From: Plantactinospora sp. BC1
GTDB taxonomy: Bacteria; Actinomycetota; Actinomycetes; Mycobacteriales; Micromonosporaceae
NCBI RefSeq assembly: GCF_003030345.1
Contig: NZ_CP028158.1
Span: forward strand, 7,254,001 to 7,318,000
Length of the DNA: 64,000 nt
Direction of reading: 5' to 3'
This document shows, piece by piece, positions 1 to 11,636 of this stretch. The notes below the pieces were generated by a model that saw only the letters and a list, made by a program, of their open reading frames with translations, was not told where the DNA came from and made no database searches. The translations under genes and the position numbers were made by a program. How positions within the stretch are numbered: the first letter of the stretch is position 1; each line of letters begins with the position of its first letter.

Positions 1-3000
1 CCCGGGCCACGAAGTCCCGGTACGCCTCGACCGCCGAGACGACCTCCGCCGGAGCGGCGAGCAGCACCTCAATCCGGTCCGACACGTCCAGCCCGGCGTC
101 GCGGCGGGCCTGCTGCACCACCCGTACGACGTCCCGGGCCAGGCCCTCGGCGGCGAGTTCCGGGGTGACGGCGGTGTCCAGCACCACCACGCCCTCCCCG
201 CCGGGCAGCGGCGCGGAGTGCTCGGCGTCGGCGGGGACCAGCTTCAGCTCGTACTCGCCCTCCTCCAGCCGGACCCCGGCCGCCTCCGGTACCCCGTCCA
301 CCAGCGTCCAGTCGCCGGCCTTGACCGCCTTGATCACGGTCTGCACCTGCTTGCCGACCCGGGGGCCGAGCGCCCGGGGCACCACCGTGAGCACCTGCTG
401 GCAGTAGCTGGCCAGCTCGTCGCTGAAGGTGACCGCCTTGACGTTCACCTCGTCGGCGACCAGGTCGGCGAAGGGCCGCAGGGTGGCCGCGGCCGGGCTG
501 GCCACGGTCAGCGACGACAGCGGCAGCCGGACCCGCAGCCCCTTTGCCTTGCGCAGCGAGAGCGCCGCCGAGGCGACCGCCCGGGTGGCGTCCATCGCGG
601 CGACCAGCTCGTGGTCGGCCGGGAACTCGGCGGCCTCCGGCCAGTCGGTCAGGTGCACCGACCGCTCGCCGGTGAGTCCGCGCCAGACCTCCTCGGCGGT
701 CAGCGGGGCCAGCGGGGCCAGCACCCGGCTAACCGTCTCCAGCACCGTGTAGAGGGTGTCGAAGGCGTCCCGGTCGCCGGACCAGAACCGGTCCCGGGAC
801 CGTCGGACGTACCAGTTGGTCAGCGCGTCGAGGAAGGAGCGGACCGTGCCGCAGGCGCCGGAGATGTCGTAGACGTCGAGCTGCCCCTGTACCGCCTCGA
901 CCAGCTCCCGGGTCTTGGCCAGCACGTACCGGTCGAGCAGGTGCGTCGAGTCGGTACGCCGGACGGCCTGGTAACCCTCCGCGTTGGCGTAGAGCGAGAA
1001 GAAGTACCAGACGTTCCAGTACGGCAGCAGCACCTGGCGTACCGAGTCCCGGATCGTCGTCTCGCTGACCACCACGTCGCCGCCGCGCAGCACCGGCGAG
1101 GACATCAGCGTCCAGCGCATCGCGTCCGAGCCGTAGCTGTCGAACATCTCGTAGACGTCCGGATAGTTGCGCAGGCTCTTGGACATCTTGCGCCCGTCCG
1201 AGCCGAGCACGATGCCGTGCACCACGGCGTTGCGGAACGCCGGCCGGTCGAAGAGCGCGGTCGCCAGCACGTGCATGGTGTAGAACCAGCCGCGCACCTG
1301 CGGGACGTACTCGACGATGAAGTCCCCGGGGTAGTGGTGCTCGAACCACTCGCGGTTCTCGAACGGGTAGTGCACCTGGGCGAACGGCATCGAACCGGAC
1401 TCGAACCAGCAGTCCAGTACCTCCGGCACCCGGCGCATGGTGGAGCGCCCGGTCGGGTCGTCCGGGTTGGGCCGGGTCAGCTCGTCGATGCCGGGCCGGT
1501 GCAGGTCGGTGACCTTGACCCCGAAGTCGGCCTCCAGCTCGGCGAGCGAGCCGTAGACGTCGACCCGTGGATACTGCGGGTCGTCCGACTTCCAGACCGG
1601 GATCGGCGAGCCCCAGAACCGGTTCCGGCTGATCGACCAGTCCCGGGCGTTCGCCAGCCACTTGCCGAACGAGCCGTCCCGGACGTGCCCCGGAGTCCAG
1701 CTGATCTGCTGGTTCAGCTCCAGCATCCGGTCCTTGACCTTGGTGACGGCCACGAACCAGGAGGAGACCGCCTTGTAGACCAGCGGGGTGTCGCAGCGCC
1801 AGCAGTGCGGGTACGCGTGGGTGTAGGTGTCCTGCCGGAGCACCACCCCGCGCTCCTTCAGCTCCCGGATCACCGACTTGTTGACGTCGAAGACCTGCTC
1901 ACCCTGGTACGGCGGGACCAGCGCGGTGAACCGGGTGTGGTCGTCCACGGTCACCACGGTCGGGATGCCGGCCGCGTTGCACGCCTTCTGGTCGTCCTCG
2001 CCGAAGGCCGGGGCCAGGTGCACCACCCCGGTACCGTCCTCGGTGGTGACGAACTCCGCGCCGAGCACCTGGTAGGCGTTCGGCCCGCCCTGGTCGACGA
2101 GGAAGTCGTAGAGCGGGGTGTAGCGGCGGCCGACCAGGTCCCGGCCGTGCACCGTGCCGAGCTGGGTGTAACCGTCCAGCTCCTTCGCGTACGCCCCGAG
2201 CCGGGCGGCGCCGACGACGTAGCGCTGGCCGTCCCGCTCCAGCACCGCGTACTCGATGTCCGGGCCGACCGCGAGCGCCAGGTTCGACGGCAGCGTCCAC
2301 GGCGTGGTGGTCCAGACCCCGACCCGGACCGGCCCGCGCAGCGGCTCCGGGGCGCCCTCGTCCGGGGTCAGCTCGAACCAGACGGTCAGGGTCGGGTCGT
2401 GCCGGTCCCGGTAGACGTCGTCCATCCGGGTCTCGGTGTTCGACAGCGGGGTCTCGCAGCGCCAGCAGTACGCCAGCACGCTGAACCCCTCGTAGACCAG
2501 CCCCTTGTCGTGGAGCTGGCGGAACGCCCACATGACGCTCTCCATGTAGCTGAGGTCGAGCGTCTTGTAGTCGTTGCCGAAGTCGACCCACCGGGCCTGC
2601 CGGTTGACGTACCGCTCCCAGTCCCGGGTGTAGGCCAGCACCGACGTCCGGCAGGCGTCGTTGAACCGCCCGACACCGAGGTCGAGGATCTCCGCCTTGG
2701 TGGTGATGCCGAGCTGCTTCTCCGCCTCCACCTCGGCCGGCAGGCCGTGGCAGTCCCAGCCGAAGCGGCGCTCCACCCGCCGGCCGCGCATCGTCTGGTA
2801 TCTCGGCACCAGGTCCTTGACGTAGCCGGTCAGCAGGTGGCCGTAGTGCGGCAGGCCGTTGGCGAACGGCGGGCCGTCGTAGAAGACGTATTCGTTGGCG
2901 CCGTTCGGGCCGGGGTCGCGGCCCTCGACGCTGGCCTCGAAGGTCTTGTCGGCCACCCAGTGGTCGAGCACGCGCTGCTCGACCGTCGGCAGCTCCGGAC

Positions 3001-3046
3001 TGGCCGGCACGCCCGTGCCGGCGGGGGCGTTCTTCGGGTACGCCAT
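1..3046 (-). CDS. ileS: Isoleucyl-tRNA synthetase, 3' end outside window
   Basis: Charges tRNA-Ile with isoleucine in the cytoplasm. The class I signature is HYGH at residues 67-70, and the KMSKS loop is at 620-624 (codons 1189-1175). About 1015 codons are present, so only a short C-terminal tail is missing from the long type found in actinobacteria. The ATG at 3046 gives a start reading [10 protein letters not shown], preceded at 3055-3062 by the ribosome binding site GAGGAGAA. That site lies inside the sequestering hairpin of an upstream T-box, so translation is probably controlled by uncharged tRNA-Ile. The identification as an IleRS rather than a ValRS or LeuRS rests on the HYGH/KMSKS context, the length and the T-box. 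Confidence 0.96.
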   Translation of the reverse strand, partial: MAYPKNAPAGTGVPASPELPTVEQRVLDHWVADKTFEASVEGRDPGPNGANEYVFYDGPPFANGLPHYGHLLTGYVKDLVPRYQTMRGRRVERRFGWDCHGLPAEVEAEKQLGITTKAEILDLGVGRFNDACRTSVLAYTRDWERYVNRQARWVDFGNDYKTLDLSYMESVMWAFRQLHDKGLVYEGFSVLAYCWRCETPLSNTETRMDDVYRDRHDPTLTVWFELTPDEGAPEPLRGPVRVGVWTTTPWTLPSNLALAVGPDIEYAVLERDGQRYVVGAARLGAYAKELDGYTQLGTVHGRDLVGRRYTPLYDFLVDQGGPNAYQVLGAEFVTTEDGTGVVHLAPAFGEDDQKACNAAGIPTVVTVDDHTRFTALVPPYQGEQVFDVNKSVIRELKERGVVLRQDTYTHAYPHCWRCDTPLVYKAVSSWFVAVTKVKDRMLELNQQISWTPGHVRDGSFGKWLANARDWSISRNRFWGSPIPVWKSDDPQYPRVDVYGSLAELEADFGVKVTDLHRPGIDELTRPNPDDPTGRSTMRRVPEVLDCWFESGSMPFAQVHYPFENREWFEHHYPGDFIVEYVPQVRGWFYTMHVLATALFDRPAFRNAVVHGIVLGSDGRKMSKSLRNYPDVYEMFDSYGSDAMRWTLMSSPVLRGGDVVVSETTIRDSVRQVLLPYWNVWYFFSLYANAEGYQAVRRTDSTHLLDRYVLAKTRELVEAVQGQLDVYDISGACGTVRSFLDALTNWYVRRSRDRFWSGDRDAFDTLYTVLETVSRVLAPLAPLTAEEVWRGLTGERSVHLTDWPEAAEFPADHELVAAMDATRAVASAALSLRKAKGLRVRLPLSSLTVASPAAATLRPFADLVADEVNVKAVTFSDELASYCQQVLTVVPRALGPRVGKQVQTVIKAVKAGDWTLVDGVPEAAGVRLEEGEYELKLVPADAEHSAPLPGGEGVVVLDTAVTPELAAEGLARDVVRVVQQARRDAGLDVSDRIEVLLAAPAEVVSAVEAYRDFVAR

Positions 3047-3049
3047 CGC

Positions 3050-3285
3050 GGGTCGTTCTCCTCGTCGCAGCTCACTGACCGTGGTCTGCGAGGACGAGCC
3101 CTGGTACGCCGGAAGCCGGCGCGGCCGTGGGCCCGCGGTACCACCCCGCTTGGTGGTCGGGAATCGACCACCCGCTCGTTGGCCGGCTGTGACGGGCCGG
3201 TCCCGTCCGGTTCTACTGGGGTGTTTCCACCTGTTCTTCCGGAGGCTCGCCGGTGATGGCCGGGTCGACGCCTGTGCCCGTCAAC
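3050..3285 (-). promoter_or_regulatory. T-box riboswitch leader of ileS (translational type)
   Basis: Read on the minus strand, positions 3147-3134 give GGGGTGGTACCGCG, 13 of 14 matches to the T-box consensus. Downstream, 3098-3086 can pair with 3070-3058 to form a hairpin that hides the GGAG of the ileS ribosome binding site. Upstream, a short CCGG/CCGG stem closes a loop holding an ATC triplet (minus strand 3257-3255), a plausible isoleucine specifier in a short Stem I. Actinobacterial ileS T-boxes are known to act on translation and to have reduced Stem I structures. The exact 5' boundary is a guess. Confidence 0.88.
3058..3098 (-). promoter_or_regulatory. Shine-Dalgarno-sequestering hairpin of the ileS T-box
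   Basis: On the minus strand CTCGTCCTCGCAG (3098-3086) faces CTGCGACGAGGAG (3070-3058). Six contiguous inner pairs are followed by further pairs interrupted by two mismatches. The 3' arm contains the GAGGAG ribosome binding site of ileS, so this is the likely OFF conformation, competing with the T-box bulge for an upstream partner. Confidence 0.75.
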
Positions 3286-3424
3286 GATACTCGACCGTCG
3301 CTGCGGCTCCCACCCGATATCCCCGGCCGGGCGCCGGCCGGCGGCACCCCCGTCCCCGCCGTCCGGGCAGCGCCGCCCCGAGCACGGCGGTTACGCTGCC
3401 CGGACGGCACGGATCGGGGGACGG

Positions 3425-4228
3425 ATGCGTACGGCACCAGCGCTGGCGGTCGGGACGGCGCTGCTCGCCCTCGTCGCCTGTACCCCGCAGCCCGGTACGG
3501 CCCAGCCCAGCCGCCCGGTGCCACCGACTCCACCGCCGGCCTCGACGGCGCCGCCCAGCGTGGCGCCGGGGCCGCCATACCAGCCCGAGGCGGTGCTCGC
3601 CGCCCTGGCGACCACGGTCCGGTCCCGGGGCACCGTGCCGCCGCCGTCGCTTCTCGCCGAGGACGAACTCGCCTCGGTGCAGATCACCCCGTGCCGGTTG
3701 TTCACCGCCGAGGCGCGCCCCGGGGAGTCGTTCACGCCGCCACTGCCGATCTTCGCCGGGCTGGTCGAGGTCAACCCGATCGCCTCGTTCACCTCGGTCG
3801 AGCGGGCGACCACGATCATGGAGGTCACGGTGACCGGGTTCGCCAGCGCGGCGGCGGCGGAGCGGGTCGCCGACCGGGCCCGCTCGGCCCGGTGCACCCC
3901 TGGGTTCACCCTGAGCTACACCACCACCGACGCCCGCCGGGCCACCGACGTGATCCGGATCGGCGCCAGCCGGGCCCGGCTGACCACCGGTACGGCCCTC
4001 GGCCCGCACCCCGAGCAGGGCTTCGGCTTCGTACCCGGCGAGGCGCGCCTGCTCCTCGCACACGGCCCGCTGCTGCTCACCGTCGGGGTACTCAGGCTCT
4101 GGCAGGGCAGCACCGGCCCCGAGGTCACCGCGATGGCCCGGCGGACCGCGATCGAGGTCGCCACGGCGGCGCTCAGGGCACTGCCGCTGACCGGCACACC
4201 CACCACCCCGGCCGCCACCCCCTCCTGA
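3425..4228 (+). CDS. Secreted lipoprotein of unknown function
   Basis: A 267-residue protein beginning MRTAPALAVGTALLALVAC, with a lipobox LVAC whose Cys at 19 would be lipidated and anchored outside the membrane. A Pro/Thr-rich spacer (about residues 20-55) is followed by a single globular domain ending near residue 255 and a short Pro/Thr tail. The domain has two regularly placed Cys residues (PCRLF and ARCTPG). I do not recognise the domain; it resembles the general style of actinobacterial extracellular sensor-type lipoproteins, but that is only an impression. It is divergent from ileS and convergent with ndk. Confidence 0.8.
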   Translation: MRTAPALAVGTALLALVACTPQPGTAQPSRPVPPTPPPASTAPPSVAPGPPYQPEAVLAALATTVRSRGTVPPPSLLAEDELASVQITPCRLFTAEARPGESFTPPLPIFAGLVEVNPIASFTSVERATTIMEVTVTGFASAAAAERVADRARSARCTPGFTLSYTTTDARRATDVIRIGASRARLTTGTALGPHPEQGFGFVPGEARLLLAHGPLLLTVGVLRLWQGSTGPEVTAMARRTAIEVATAALRALPLTGTPTTPAATPS

Positions 4229-4245
4229 CCGGGCCGGTCCCGACC

Positions 4246-4365
4246 GGGCCGACCGCCAGCGGGCCGACCGCCAGCGGGCCGACCGCCAGCGGGCCGACCG
4301 CCAGCGGGCCGATCGCCAGCAGGCTGATCACCAGCGGGCGGTTCGCCAGCGGGCTGACCGCCAGC
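4246..4365. repeat. Eight-unit 15-bp tandem repeat between convergent genes
   Basis: Unit GGGCCGACCGCCAGC. Units 1-4 (4246-4305) are perfect; units 5-8 are degenerate but keep the frame and the CCAGC end. It fills most of the space between the lipoprotein stop and the ndk stop. Confidence 0.95.
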
Positions 4366-4410
4366 GGGGCGCGGGCGGACCGTCGCCGGGGCGCCCGGGC
4401 CGCCGGCCGG

Positions 4411-4836
4411 TCAGGTCAACTCGGGGAACCAGAGTGCGATCTCCCGGCGGGCGGTCTCGACCGAGTCGGCCGCGTGCACCAGGTTCTCCCGGGACGAGCA
4501 GGCCAGGTCGCCACGGATCGTGCCGGCGACCGCCCGACGCCCGTCGGTCGCGCCGACCAGCCCACGGACCATCCCGACCGCGCCGGAGCCGGAGAGCACC
4601 AGCGCGACCAGCGGCCCGGAGGTGATGAACTCCCGCAGCGCCGGATAGAACGGCTGGCCCACGTGCTCGGCGTAGTGCAGATCGGCGAGCCGGTCGTCCA
4701 TCCGGCGCAGCGCCATGGCGTCGATGCCGAGGCCCTTGCGCTCGAACCGGCCGAGGATCTCGCTTACCAGCCGGCGCCGTACCGCGTCGGGCTTGATCAA
4801 CACGAGGGTACGCTCGGCGGAACCGCTGCTGACCAC
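4411..4836 (-). CDS. ndk: Nucleoside diphosphate kinase
   Basis: Transfers the gamma phosphate from ATP to nucleoside diphosphates through a phosphohistidine intermediate. The 141-residue length is normal. The N-terminal TLVLIKPDAV and the active-site context RENLVHAADS, with His121, are visible; the family more often has NLVHGSDS, so the two residues after the His (AA for GS) are a mild variation. It starts with GTG at 4836. In many actinobacteria ndk follows folC and a DUF4233 gene; here a VOC-domain gene on the opposite strand separates them. Confidence 0.96.
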   Translation of the reverse strand: MVSSGSAERTLVLIKPDAVRRRLVSEILGRFERKGLGIDAMALRRMDDRLADLHYAEHVGQPFYPALREFITSGPLVALVLSGSGAVGMVRGLVGATDGRRAVAGTIRGDLACSSRENLVHAADSVETARREIALWFPELT

Positions 4837-5049
4837 GGAAGACCCCTCGGTACGGCCGGAGAGCTGGGCAGGGCCAGCGTATGTCGGCGCCCAGCGGCCC
4901 CGACGCCGGAGTCGACCCGGACCGGCCGGTCGGCACGTTGGGCCGGCGTACGACCGGACCGATCGGGCGACGGGGGCCGCGTACCGGCCTCGGGTCGTTC
5001 CATTCCCGCCAGATCCGGCCTAGCCTGGCCTTAACCAGGGAGGTCCACT

Positions 5050-6840
5050 GTGGCAGATGGTCGTCGCCGCCAGGTCGCGCCGGTGCGCAAGCTGGTCGCC
5101 GCTGTGCTGGGCACCTTCGCCACCTTCGTCATCCTGTTCGGCTTCGGGATGCGCAGTTGGGCGATCGCCGTACTCGGGGTGGCACTGCTCGCCCTGGCCA
5201 TCGCGCTCGTCGCGGTCACCGCCGTACGCAGCGGTCCCCGGGCCTGGGTGACCGGCATCGGACACGTACACAGCGTCACCGAGCCGCCCGCCTCGTCGAC
5301 CTTCGGCCGCTGCGAACTTCAGATCGTGATCGACGCGCCCGGGGTGCCGGGCCGGTCGGTGCGGATCCGCGATCCCCGGGTACCGGTGTCGAAGTGGCCG
5401 GATCCCGGCGCCACTCTCCCGATCATGGTGGCGATCGACGACCAGCGGCACGTCCGGATCCTCTGGGACGAGGTGTTGACCCACGCCGAGGCGGCGGCCG
5501 GCGGCGACCTGCCGCCGGAGTTCAACGACTTCGACCCGGTCGACGACGACATCCTGATCGGGCAGGAGGCGCCGCCGTGGGCCCGGGGTGGACGGGACGA
5601 CCCGTACGCCGCCGCACCGCCCGGTGGCCCGCCGGTCGGCGACCCCCTGACCGAGGACGATCTCGCCCCGCTCCGGGACGATCTGGAGCCGCTCCGGGAC
5701 GACCGGGCAACGCCCCGCGAGGAGCCGGTAGTGATGCGGCAGACCCCCGGCGGAACGATCGTGCTGGAGGGGACCCTGGTCGACCCGCCCTCCACCGCGC
5801 CGCTGCCCCGCCGTTCCCGGCCGACCCCGGGCCCGGGCGGCCGGACCCGCCGACCCCGCCCCGGCCCGACTCCGACCCCGACCGCCACCGGTCCGGCCCC
5901 GGCCGCTGCCGGACCCGTCCCCGACGCGCCACCGGCGCCGCACCCGACCGAGCCCGACGTCCCGCCGACGGAGGCCGGTGGCGGTGACACACCCGACGAC
6001 GGCACCGGGCGGCGGCCCGGGACTCCCCCGATTCCGGGGGCCCGGTCCGGTGGCAGCCCGGGGAGGGCTGCGGCACCGGCCGATCCGGATTGGGAAGCAC
6101 CCGGCCCGGCCCCGGTGACCCCGGAACCCACCAAGACCGACGCCGCCCGCTCGGGCGCTGCCGCGGACGACTCCGGCCCCCGCTCCGCCGGCCCGGCCGG
6201 CAGCTCGTACGACGAGTCGTACGACGAGATCGACATCCCACTCGACGACCCCGACCCGGCCCCCGTCCCCGACCGCGCCTCCGCGGCGGACCTGGACCAA
6301 GACCGGGACCGCGACCTGGACCGCGATCTGGACCAGGAGCCGGATCTCGACCCGCGAGCCGGCGCGGCGTCGTCGTCCGGCGACCAGGTGGCCGACCCGG
6401 ACGACGAGGCGATCCTGGCGGACCTGATCGCCACCCAGCCGCCGGCCCGGCTCGGCGGGTCCGGGCCGATCGCCGGGGTCGGGATCACCCTGCTGGTCAC
6501 CGACCTCGAACGGTCGATCGCGTTCTACCGGGACCTGCTCGGCTTCTTCGAGATCGACGGTGGCGAGGGCAACGCCATCCTCGCCTCCGGCGCGACTCGG
6601 CTGGTGCTGCGGGCGATCCGTGAGGTGGCGCCGATCAACCGGCGGCTGGTCCACCTCAACCTGGAGGTGAACGACGTGACCGCCGTCTACGAGGAACTCC
6701 TCGGCAAGGGCGTGAAGTTCACCTACGCTCCCCGGGCGGTCAACCGGGGCGCCAAACTCGAACTCTGGGCCGCCGCGTTCCGGGACCCGGACGGGCACGG
6801 GATCGCGCTCACCCAGTGGCGGAGCCGGGCCACCGGCTGA
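5050..6840 (+). CDS. Membrane-anchored, Pro/Asp-rich protein with C-terminal VOC domain
   Basis: A 596-residue protein starting at GTG after the ribosome binding site GGGAGG. It has two N-terminal membrane segments (about residues 15-58), a roughly 100-residue beta-rich region (to about 150), and a long disordered linker rich in Pro, Asp and Arg (about 170-475) including a DLDQDRDRDLDRDLDQ run. The C-terminal ~115 residues (GVGITLLVTDLERSIAFYRD onward) form a vicinal oxygen chelate (glyoxalase/bleomycin-resistance) domain. The C-terminal HLNLEVNDV and DPDGHGIALTQW fit the VOC metal/substrate site. Function and substrate are unknown; joining a VOC domain to a membrane anchor is unusual. Confidence 0.85.
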   Translation: MADGRRRQVAPVRKLVAAVLGTFATFVILFGFGMRSWAIAVLGVALLALAIALVAVTAVRSGPRAWVTGIGHVHSVTEPPASSTFGRCELQIVIDAPGVPGRSVRIRDPRVPVSKWPDPGATLPIMVAIDDQRHVRILWDEVLTHAEAAAGGDLPPEFNDFDPVDDDILIGQEAPPWARGGRDDPYAAAPPGGPPVGDPLTEDDLAPLRDDLEPLRDDRATPREEPVVMRQTPGGTIVLEGTLVDPPSTAPLPRRSRPTPGPGGRTRRPRPGPTPTPTATGPAPAAAGPVPDAPPAPHPTEPDVPPTEAGGGDTPDDGTGRRPGTPPIPGARSGGSPGRAAAPADPDWEAPGPAPVTPEPTKTDAARSGAAADDSGPRSAGPAGSSYDESYDEIDIPLDDPDPAPVPDRASAADLDQDRDRDLDRDLDQEPDLDPRAGAASSSGDQVADPDDEAILADLIATQPPARLGGSGPIAGVGITLLVTDLERSIAFYRDLLGFFEIDGGEGNAILASGATRLVLRAIREVAPINRRLVHLNLEVNDVTAVYEELLGKGVKFTYAPRAVNRGAKLELWAAAFRDPDGHGIALTQWRSRATG

Positions 6841-6871
6841 GCCGTACGCGGTGCGCCGGCCGCCGCCCGGG

Positions 6872-7396
6872 TCAACCGAGGATGACCCGCCGGACGTGCA
6901 GCACGTACGCCCAGACGGCGGCGAAGATCAGCCCCAGCGCGCCGAGTGACCAATGCAGGAAGCCGGCGAGCAGCAGCAGCCCCTGTAGGACGGTGGCGGC
7001 GTGCCAGGCCCACGGCCGGCGCAGACACCCCGCCAGTACGGCCGCCAACACCGCGAGCCCGACGACCACCCCGATGGCAGCGCCGCCCAGGTCGCCGCCG
7101 AGGAGTCGGATCGGTTGGATCGCCAGCAGCAGCACCAGCGTCTCGACGCTCAGCGTCAGGGCGCCGAGGCCGCGTACCGCCCGCCCCGGGTCCCGCAGTC
7201 CGGAGGGCCGACCACCGGGGGTACCCGGTGAGCCGCCGTCGTCGACGCGGCCGGCCGTACCCGTCGGACCGCCGCCGTCGACGCGGCCCGCCGCACCCGT
7301 CTGATCGCCGCCGTCGACGCGGCCCGCCGCACCCGTCTGATCCGGGCCGTCGACGGCCCGGTCGGCCGGGTTGACCGCCTCGTCCGGCGCGCTCAT
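6872..7396 (-). CDS. DUF4233 family membrane protein
   Basis: A 174-residue protein starting at ATG 7396, overlapping the folC stop as ATGA, so it is probably translationally coupled to folC. The N-terminal ~65 residues are a hydrophilic repeat region with a DQTGAAGRVDGG unit; the rest carries about four membrane segments. DUF4233 proteins commonly sit just after folC in actinobacteria, and this position supports the call. The role is unknown. Confidence 0.85.
   Translation of the reverse strand: MSAPDEAVNPADRAVDGPDQTGAAGRVDGGDQTGAAGRVDGGGPTGTAGRVDDGGSPGTPGGRPSGLRDPGRAVRGLGALTLSVETLVLLLAIQPIRLLGGDLGGAAIGVVVGLAVLAAVLAGCLRRPWAWHAATVLQGLLLLAGFLHWSLGALGLIFAAVWAYVLHVRRVILG
7238..7358. repeat. 36-bp in-frame tandem repeat in the DUF4233 gene
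   Basis: The core GTCGACGCGGCC recurs at 36-bp steps (units starting near 7238, 7274, 7310 and 7346). Because 36 is a multiple of three it encodes repeated 12-residue units in the N-terminal tail and can change length without a frameshift. Confidence 0.9.
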
Positions 7397-8739
7397 CGCT
7401 TCAGCAGCCGTCGCGCGTCGGCCACGGTCACCACCGAGCCGGTGACCAGCACACCCACCCCGCTCAGCTCGCCCTGCACGTCGGATTCGGCCAGCGCCAC
7501 GGCGGCCTCGATCGCGTCCGGCAGTTCCTCGGCCACCTCGACCCGGTCCGGTCCGAAGACCTCCTCGGCCAGTTCGCCGAGTGCCGCCGCCGACATCGCC
7601 CGGGGCGAGCTGTTCCGGGTCACCACGATCGCGTCGACCACGGGTTCGAGGAGTTCGAGCAGGCTTGCGGCATCCTTGTCCTCCAGTACGCCGACCAGCG
7701 CGATCAGTCGGCTGAACGCGAACTCCTCCTGGAGTGCGGTGACCGTGGCGGCCATGCCGTGCGGGTTGTGCGCCCCGTCCAGCAGGATCGTCGGGGCGGA
7801 CCGCACCCGCTCCAGCCGGCCGGGTGAGTCGGCGGTGGCGAAGCCCTGCCGGACGGTCTCGACGTCGAGCTGGCGGGACGCGCCCGCGCCGAGGAACGCC
7901 TCGACGGCGGCGAGCGCGATCGCGGCGTTCTGCGCCTGGTGTGCGCCGTGCAGGGGTACGAAGACGTTGTCGTAGACCCCGCCGAGGCCCTGCAACGACA
8001 GCACCTGGCCGCCGACCGCCATGCTCCGGCGCAGTACGCCGAACTCGCCGCCCTCCCGGGCGATGGTGGCGCCCACCTCGGCGCAGCGTTCCAGGATCGG
8101 CCCGGCGGCCTCCTCCGGCTGGACCGCCGAGATCACCGTCGCGCCCTTGTGGATGATGCCGGACTTGTGCAGCGCGATGTCCTCGATGGTGTCGCCGAGC
8201 CACTCGGTGTGGTCGAGCCCGATCGGGGTGATGACGGCGATCCCGGCACCCAGCACGTTGGTGGAGTCCTCCGCCCCACCGAGCCCCACCTCGACCACCG
8301 CCACGTCGACCGGGGCGTCGGCGAAGGTGGCGAAGGCGAGCGCCGTGGTCATGTCGAAGTACGTCAACGGCTCGTCGGCGCGCTCGTCGACCAGCCGGGC
8401 CAGCGGCGCCACCTCGCGGTAGACCGAGACGAACCGTTCCTCGCTGATCGGCTCGCCGTCCAGGCTGATCCGCTCCCGCACGGTCTCCAGGTGCGGGCTG
8501 GTGTACCGGCCGGTGTGCAACCCGAACGCCCGGAGCAGCGAGTCGATCATCCGCGCCGTCGACGTCTTGCCGTTGGTGCCGGTCAGGTGGATCGCCGGGT
8601 ACGCCCGCTGCGGGCTGCCGAGCACGTCGAGCAGTTCCTCGATCCGCCCGAGGTCGAAGACCATCCTGGTGTAGCCGCGATCGGCCAGTTCCGCCTCGAC
8701 CCGGGCGAACTCGGCCGCCCGCTCCGTACGCTCACTCAC
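7393..8739 (-). CDS. folC: Folylpolyglutamate/dihydrofolate synthase
   Basis: Adds glutamate to (dihydro)folate in the cytoplasm. The N-terminal YPAIHLTGTNGKTSTARMID holds the Mur-ligase-type ATP loop GTNGKTS; GLHTGRYTSPHLETVRERI and DVAVVEVGLGG follow in the expected order, and the late LLDGAHNPHG matches the family. The chosen start is GTG 8739 (SERTERAAEF), with GAGGAA just upstream. A longer reading continues 47 codons upstream but is made of a VGSVAA repeat and is unlikely to be real. Product length is 448 residues. It is followed immediately by the DUF4233 gene. Confidence 0.95.
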   Translation of the reverse strand: MSERTERAAEFARVEAELADRGYTRMVFDLGRIEELLDVLGSPQRAYPAIHLTGTNGKTSTARMIDSLLRAFGLHTGRYTSPHLETVRERISLDGEPISEERFVSVYREVAPLARLVDERADEPLTYFDMTTALAFATFADAPVDVAVVEVGLGGAEDSTNVLGAGIAVITPIGLDHTEWLGDTIEDIALHKSGIIHKGATVISAVQPEEAAGPILERCAEVGATIAREGGEFGVLRRSMAVGGQVLSLQGLGGVYDNVFVPLHGAHQAQNAAIALAAVEAFLGAGASRQLDVETVRQGFATADSPGRLERVRSAPTILLDGAHNPHGMAATVTALQEEFAFSRLIALVGVLEDKDAASLLELLEPVVDAIVVTRNSSPRAMSAAALGELAEEVFGPDRVEVAEELPDAIEAAVALAESDVQGELSGVGVLVTGSVVTVADARRLLKR

Positions 8740-8791
8740 CGCGTTCCTCGTCCCCGCACCGTACGCCCCCCGCCCGTTCCGCCGGACCACC

Positions 8792-8863
8792 ACACTCCCG
8801 ACCGCCGCCACACTCCCGACCGCCGCCACGCTTCCGACCGCCGCCACGCTTCCGACCGCCGTA
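8792..8863. repeat. 18-bp tandem repeat upstream of folC
   Basis: Four copies of an 18-bp unit, ACACTCCCGACCGCCGCC in copies 1-2 and ACGCTTCCGACCGCCGCC in copies 3-4, between valS and folC. It would read as VGSVAA repeats if the folC frame were extended. Confidence 0.92.
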
Positions 8864-8925
8864 CCCTGACCACCGCACACCGCCGTCCCGCACCCGCAAA
8901 CCCTCGATCCGCACCCCGTCGCCGG

Positions 8926-11568
<2,643 letters not shown>

Positions 11569-11623
11569 CCTCGAAGTCTACGAGCCTGGGCGCCGGGCCC
11601 GTCGTGCGCCACCTCCCGTCGCG

Positions 11624-11636
11624 TACGGTGGCGGCT
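11624..11636 (+). promoter_or_regulatory. Candidate -10 box giving a leaderless transcript
   Basis: TACGGT (11624-11629) ends 7 nt before the ATG at 11637. A TANNNT hexamer at this distance is what leaderless actinobacterial mRNAs usually show, and no ribosome binding site is visible. Confidence 0.45.

Noticed and set aside
218-3256. A 1012-codon open frame on the + strand opposite ileS
   Set aside because: In very high-GC DNA, antisense frames stay open; composition is Arg/Gly/Pro-rich without domains, and the minus strand encodes a clear IleRS.
4246-4365. Possible CRISPR array
   Set aside because: Units are 15 bp, contiguous and without spacers; the same applies to the 18-, 29- and 36-bp repeats.
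3253-5034. A 593-codon + strand frame spanning the lipoprotein and ndk
   Set aside because: Overlaps two real genes and carries the 15-bp repeat as a GPTAS repeat; no domain.
8740-8880. Longer N-terminus for FolC
   Set aside because: The extension is a VGSVAA repeat from an 18-bp tandem repeat, and GAGGAA lies just before the GTG at 8739.
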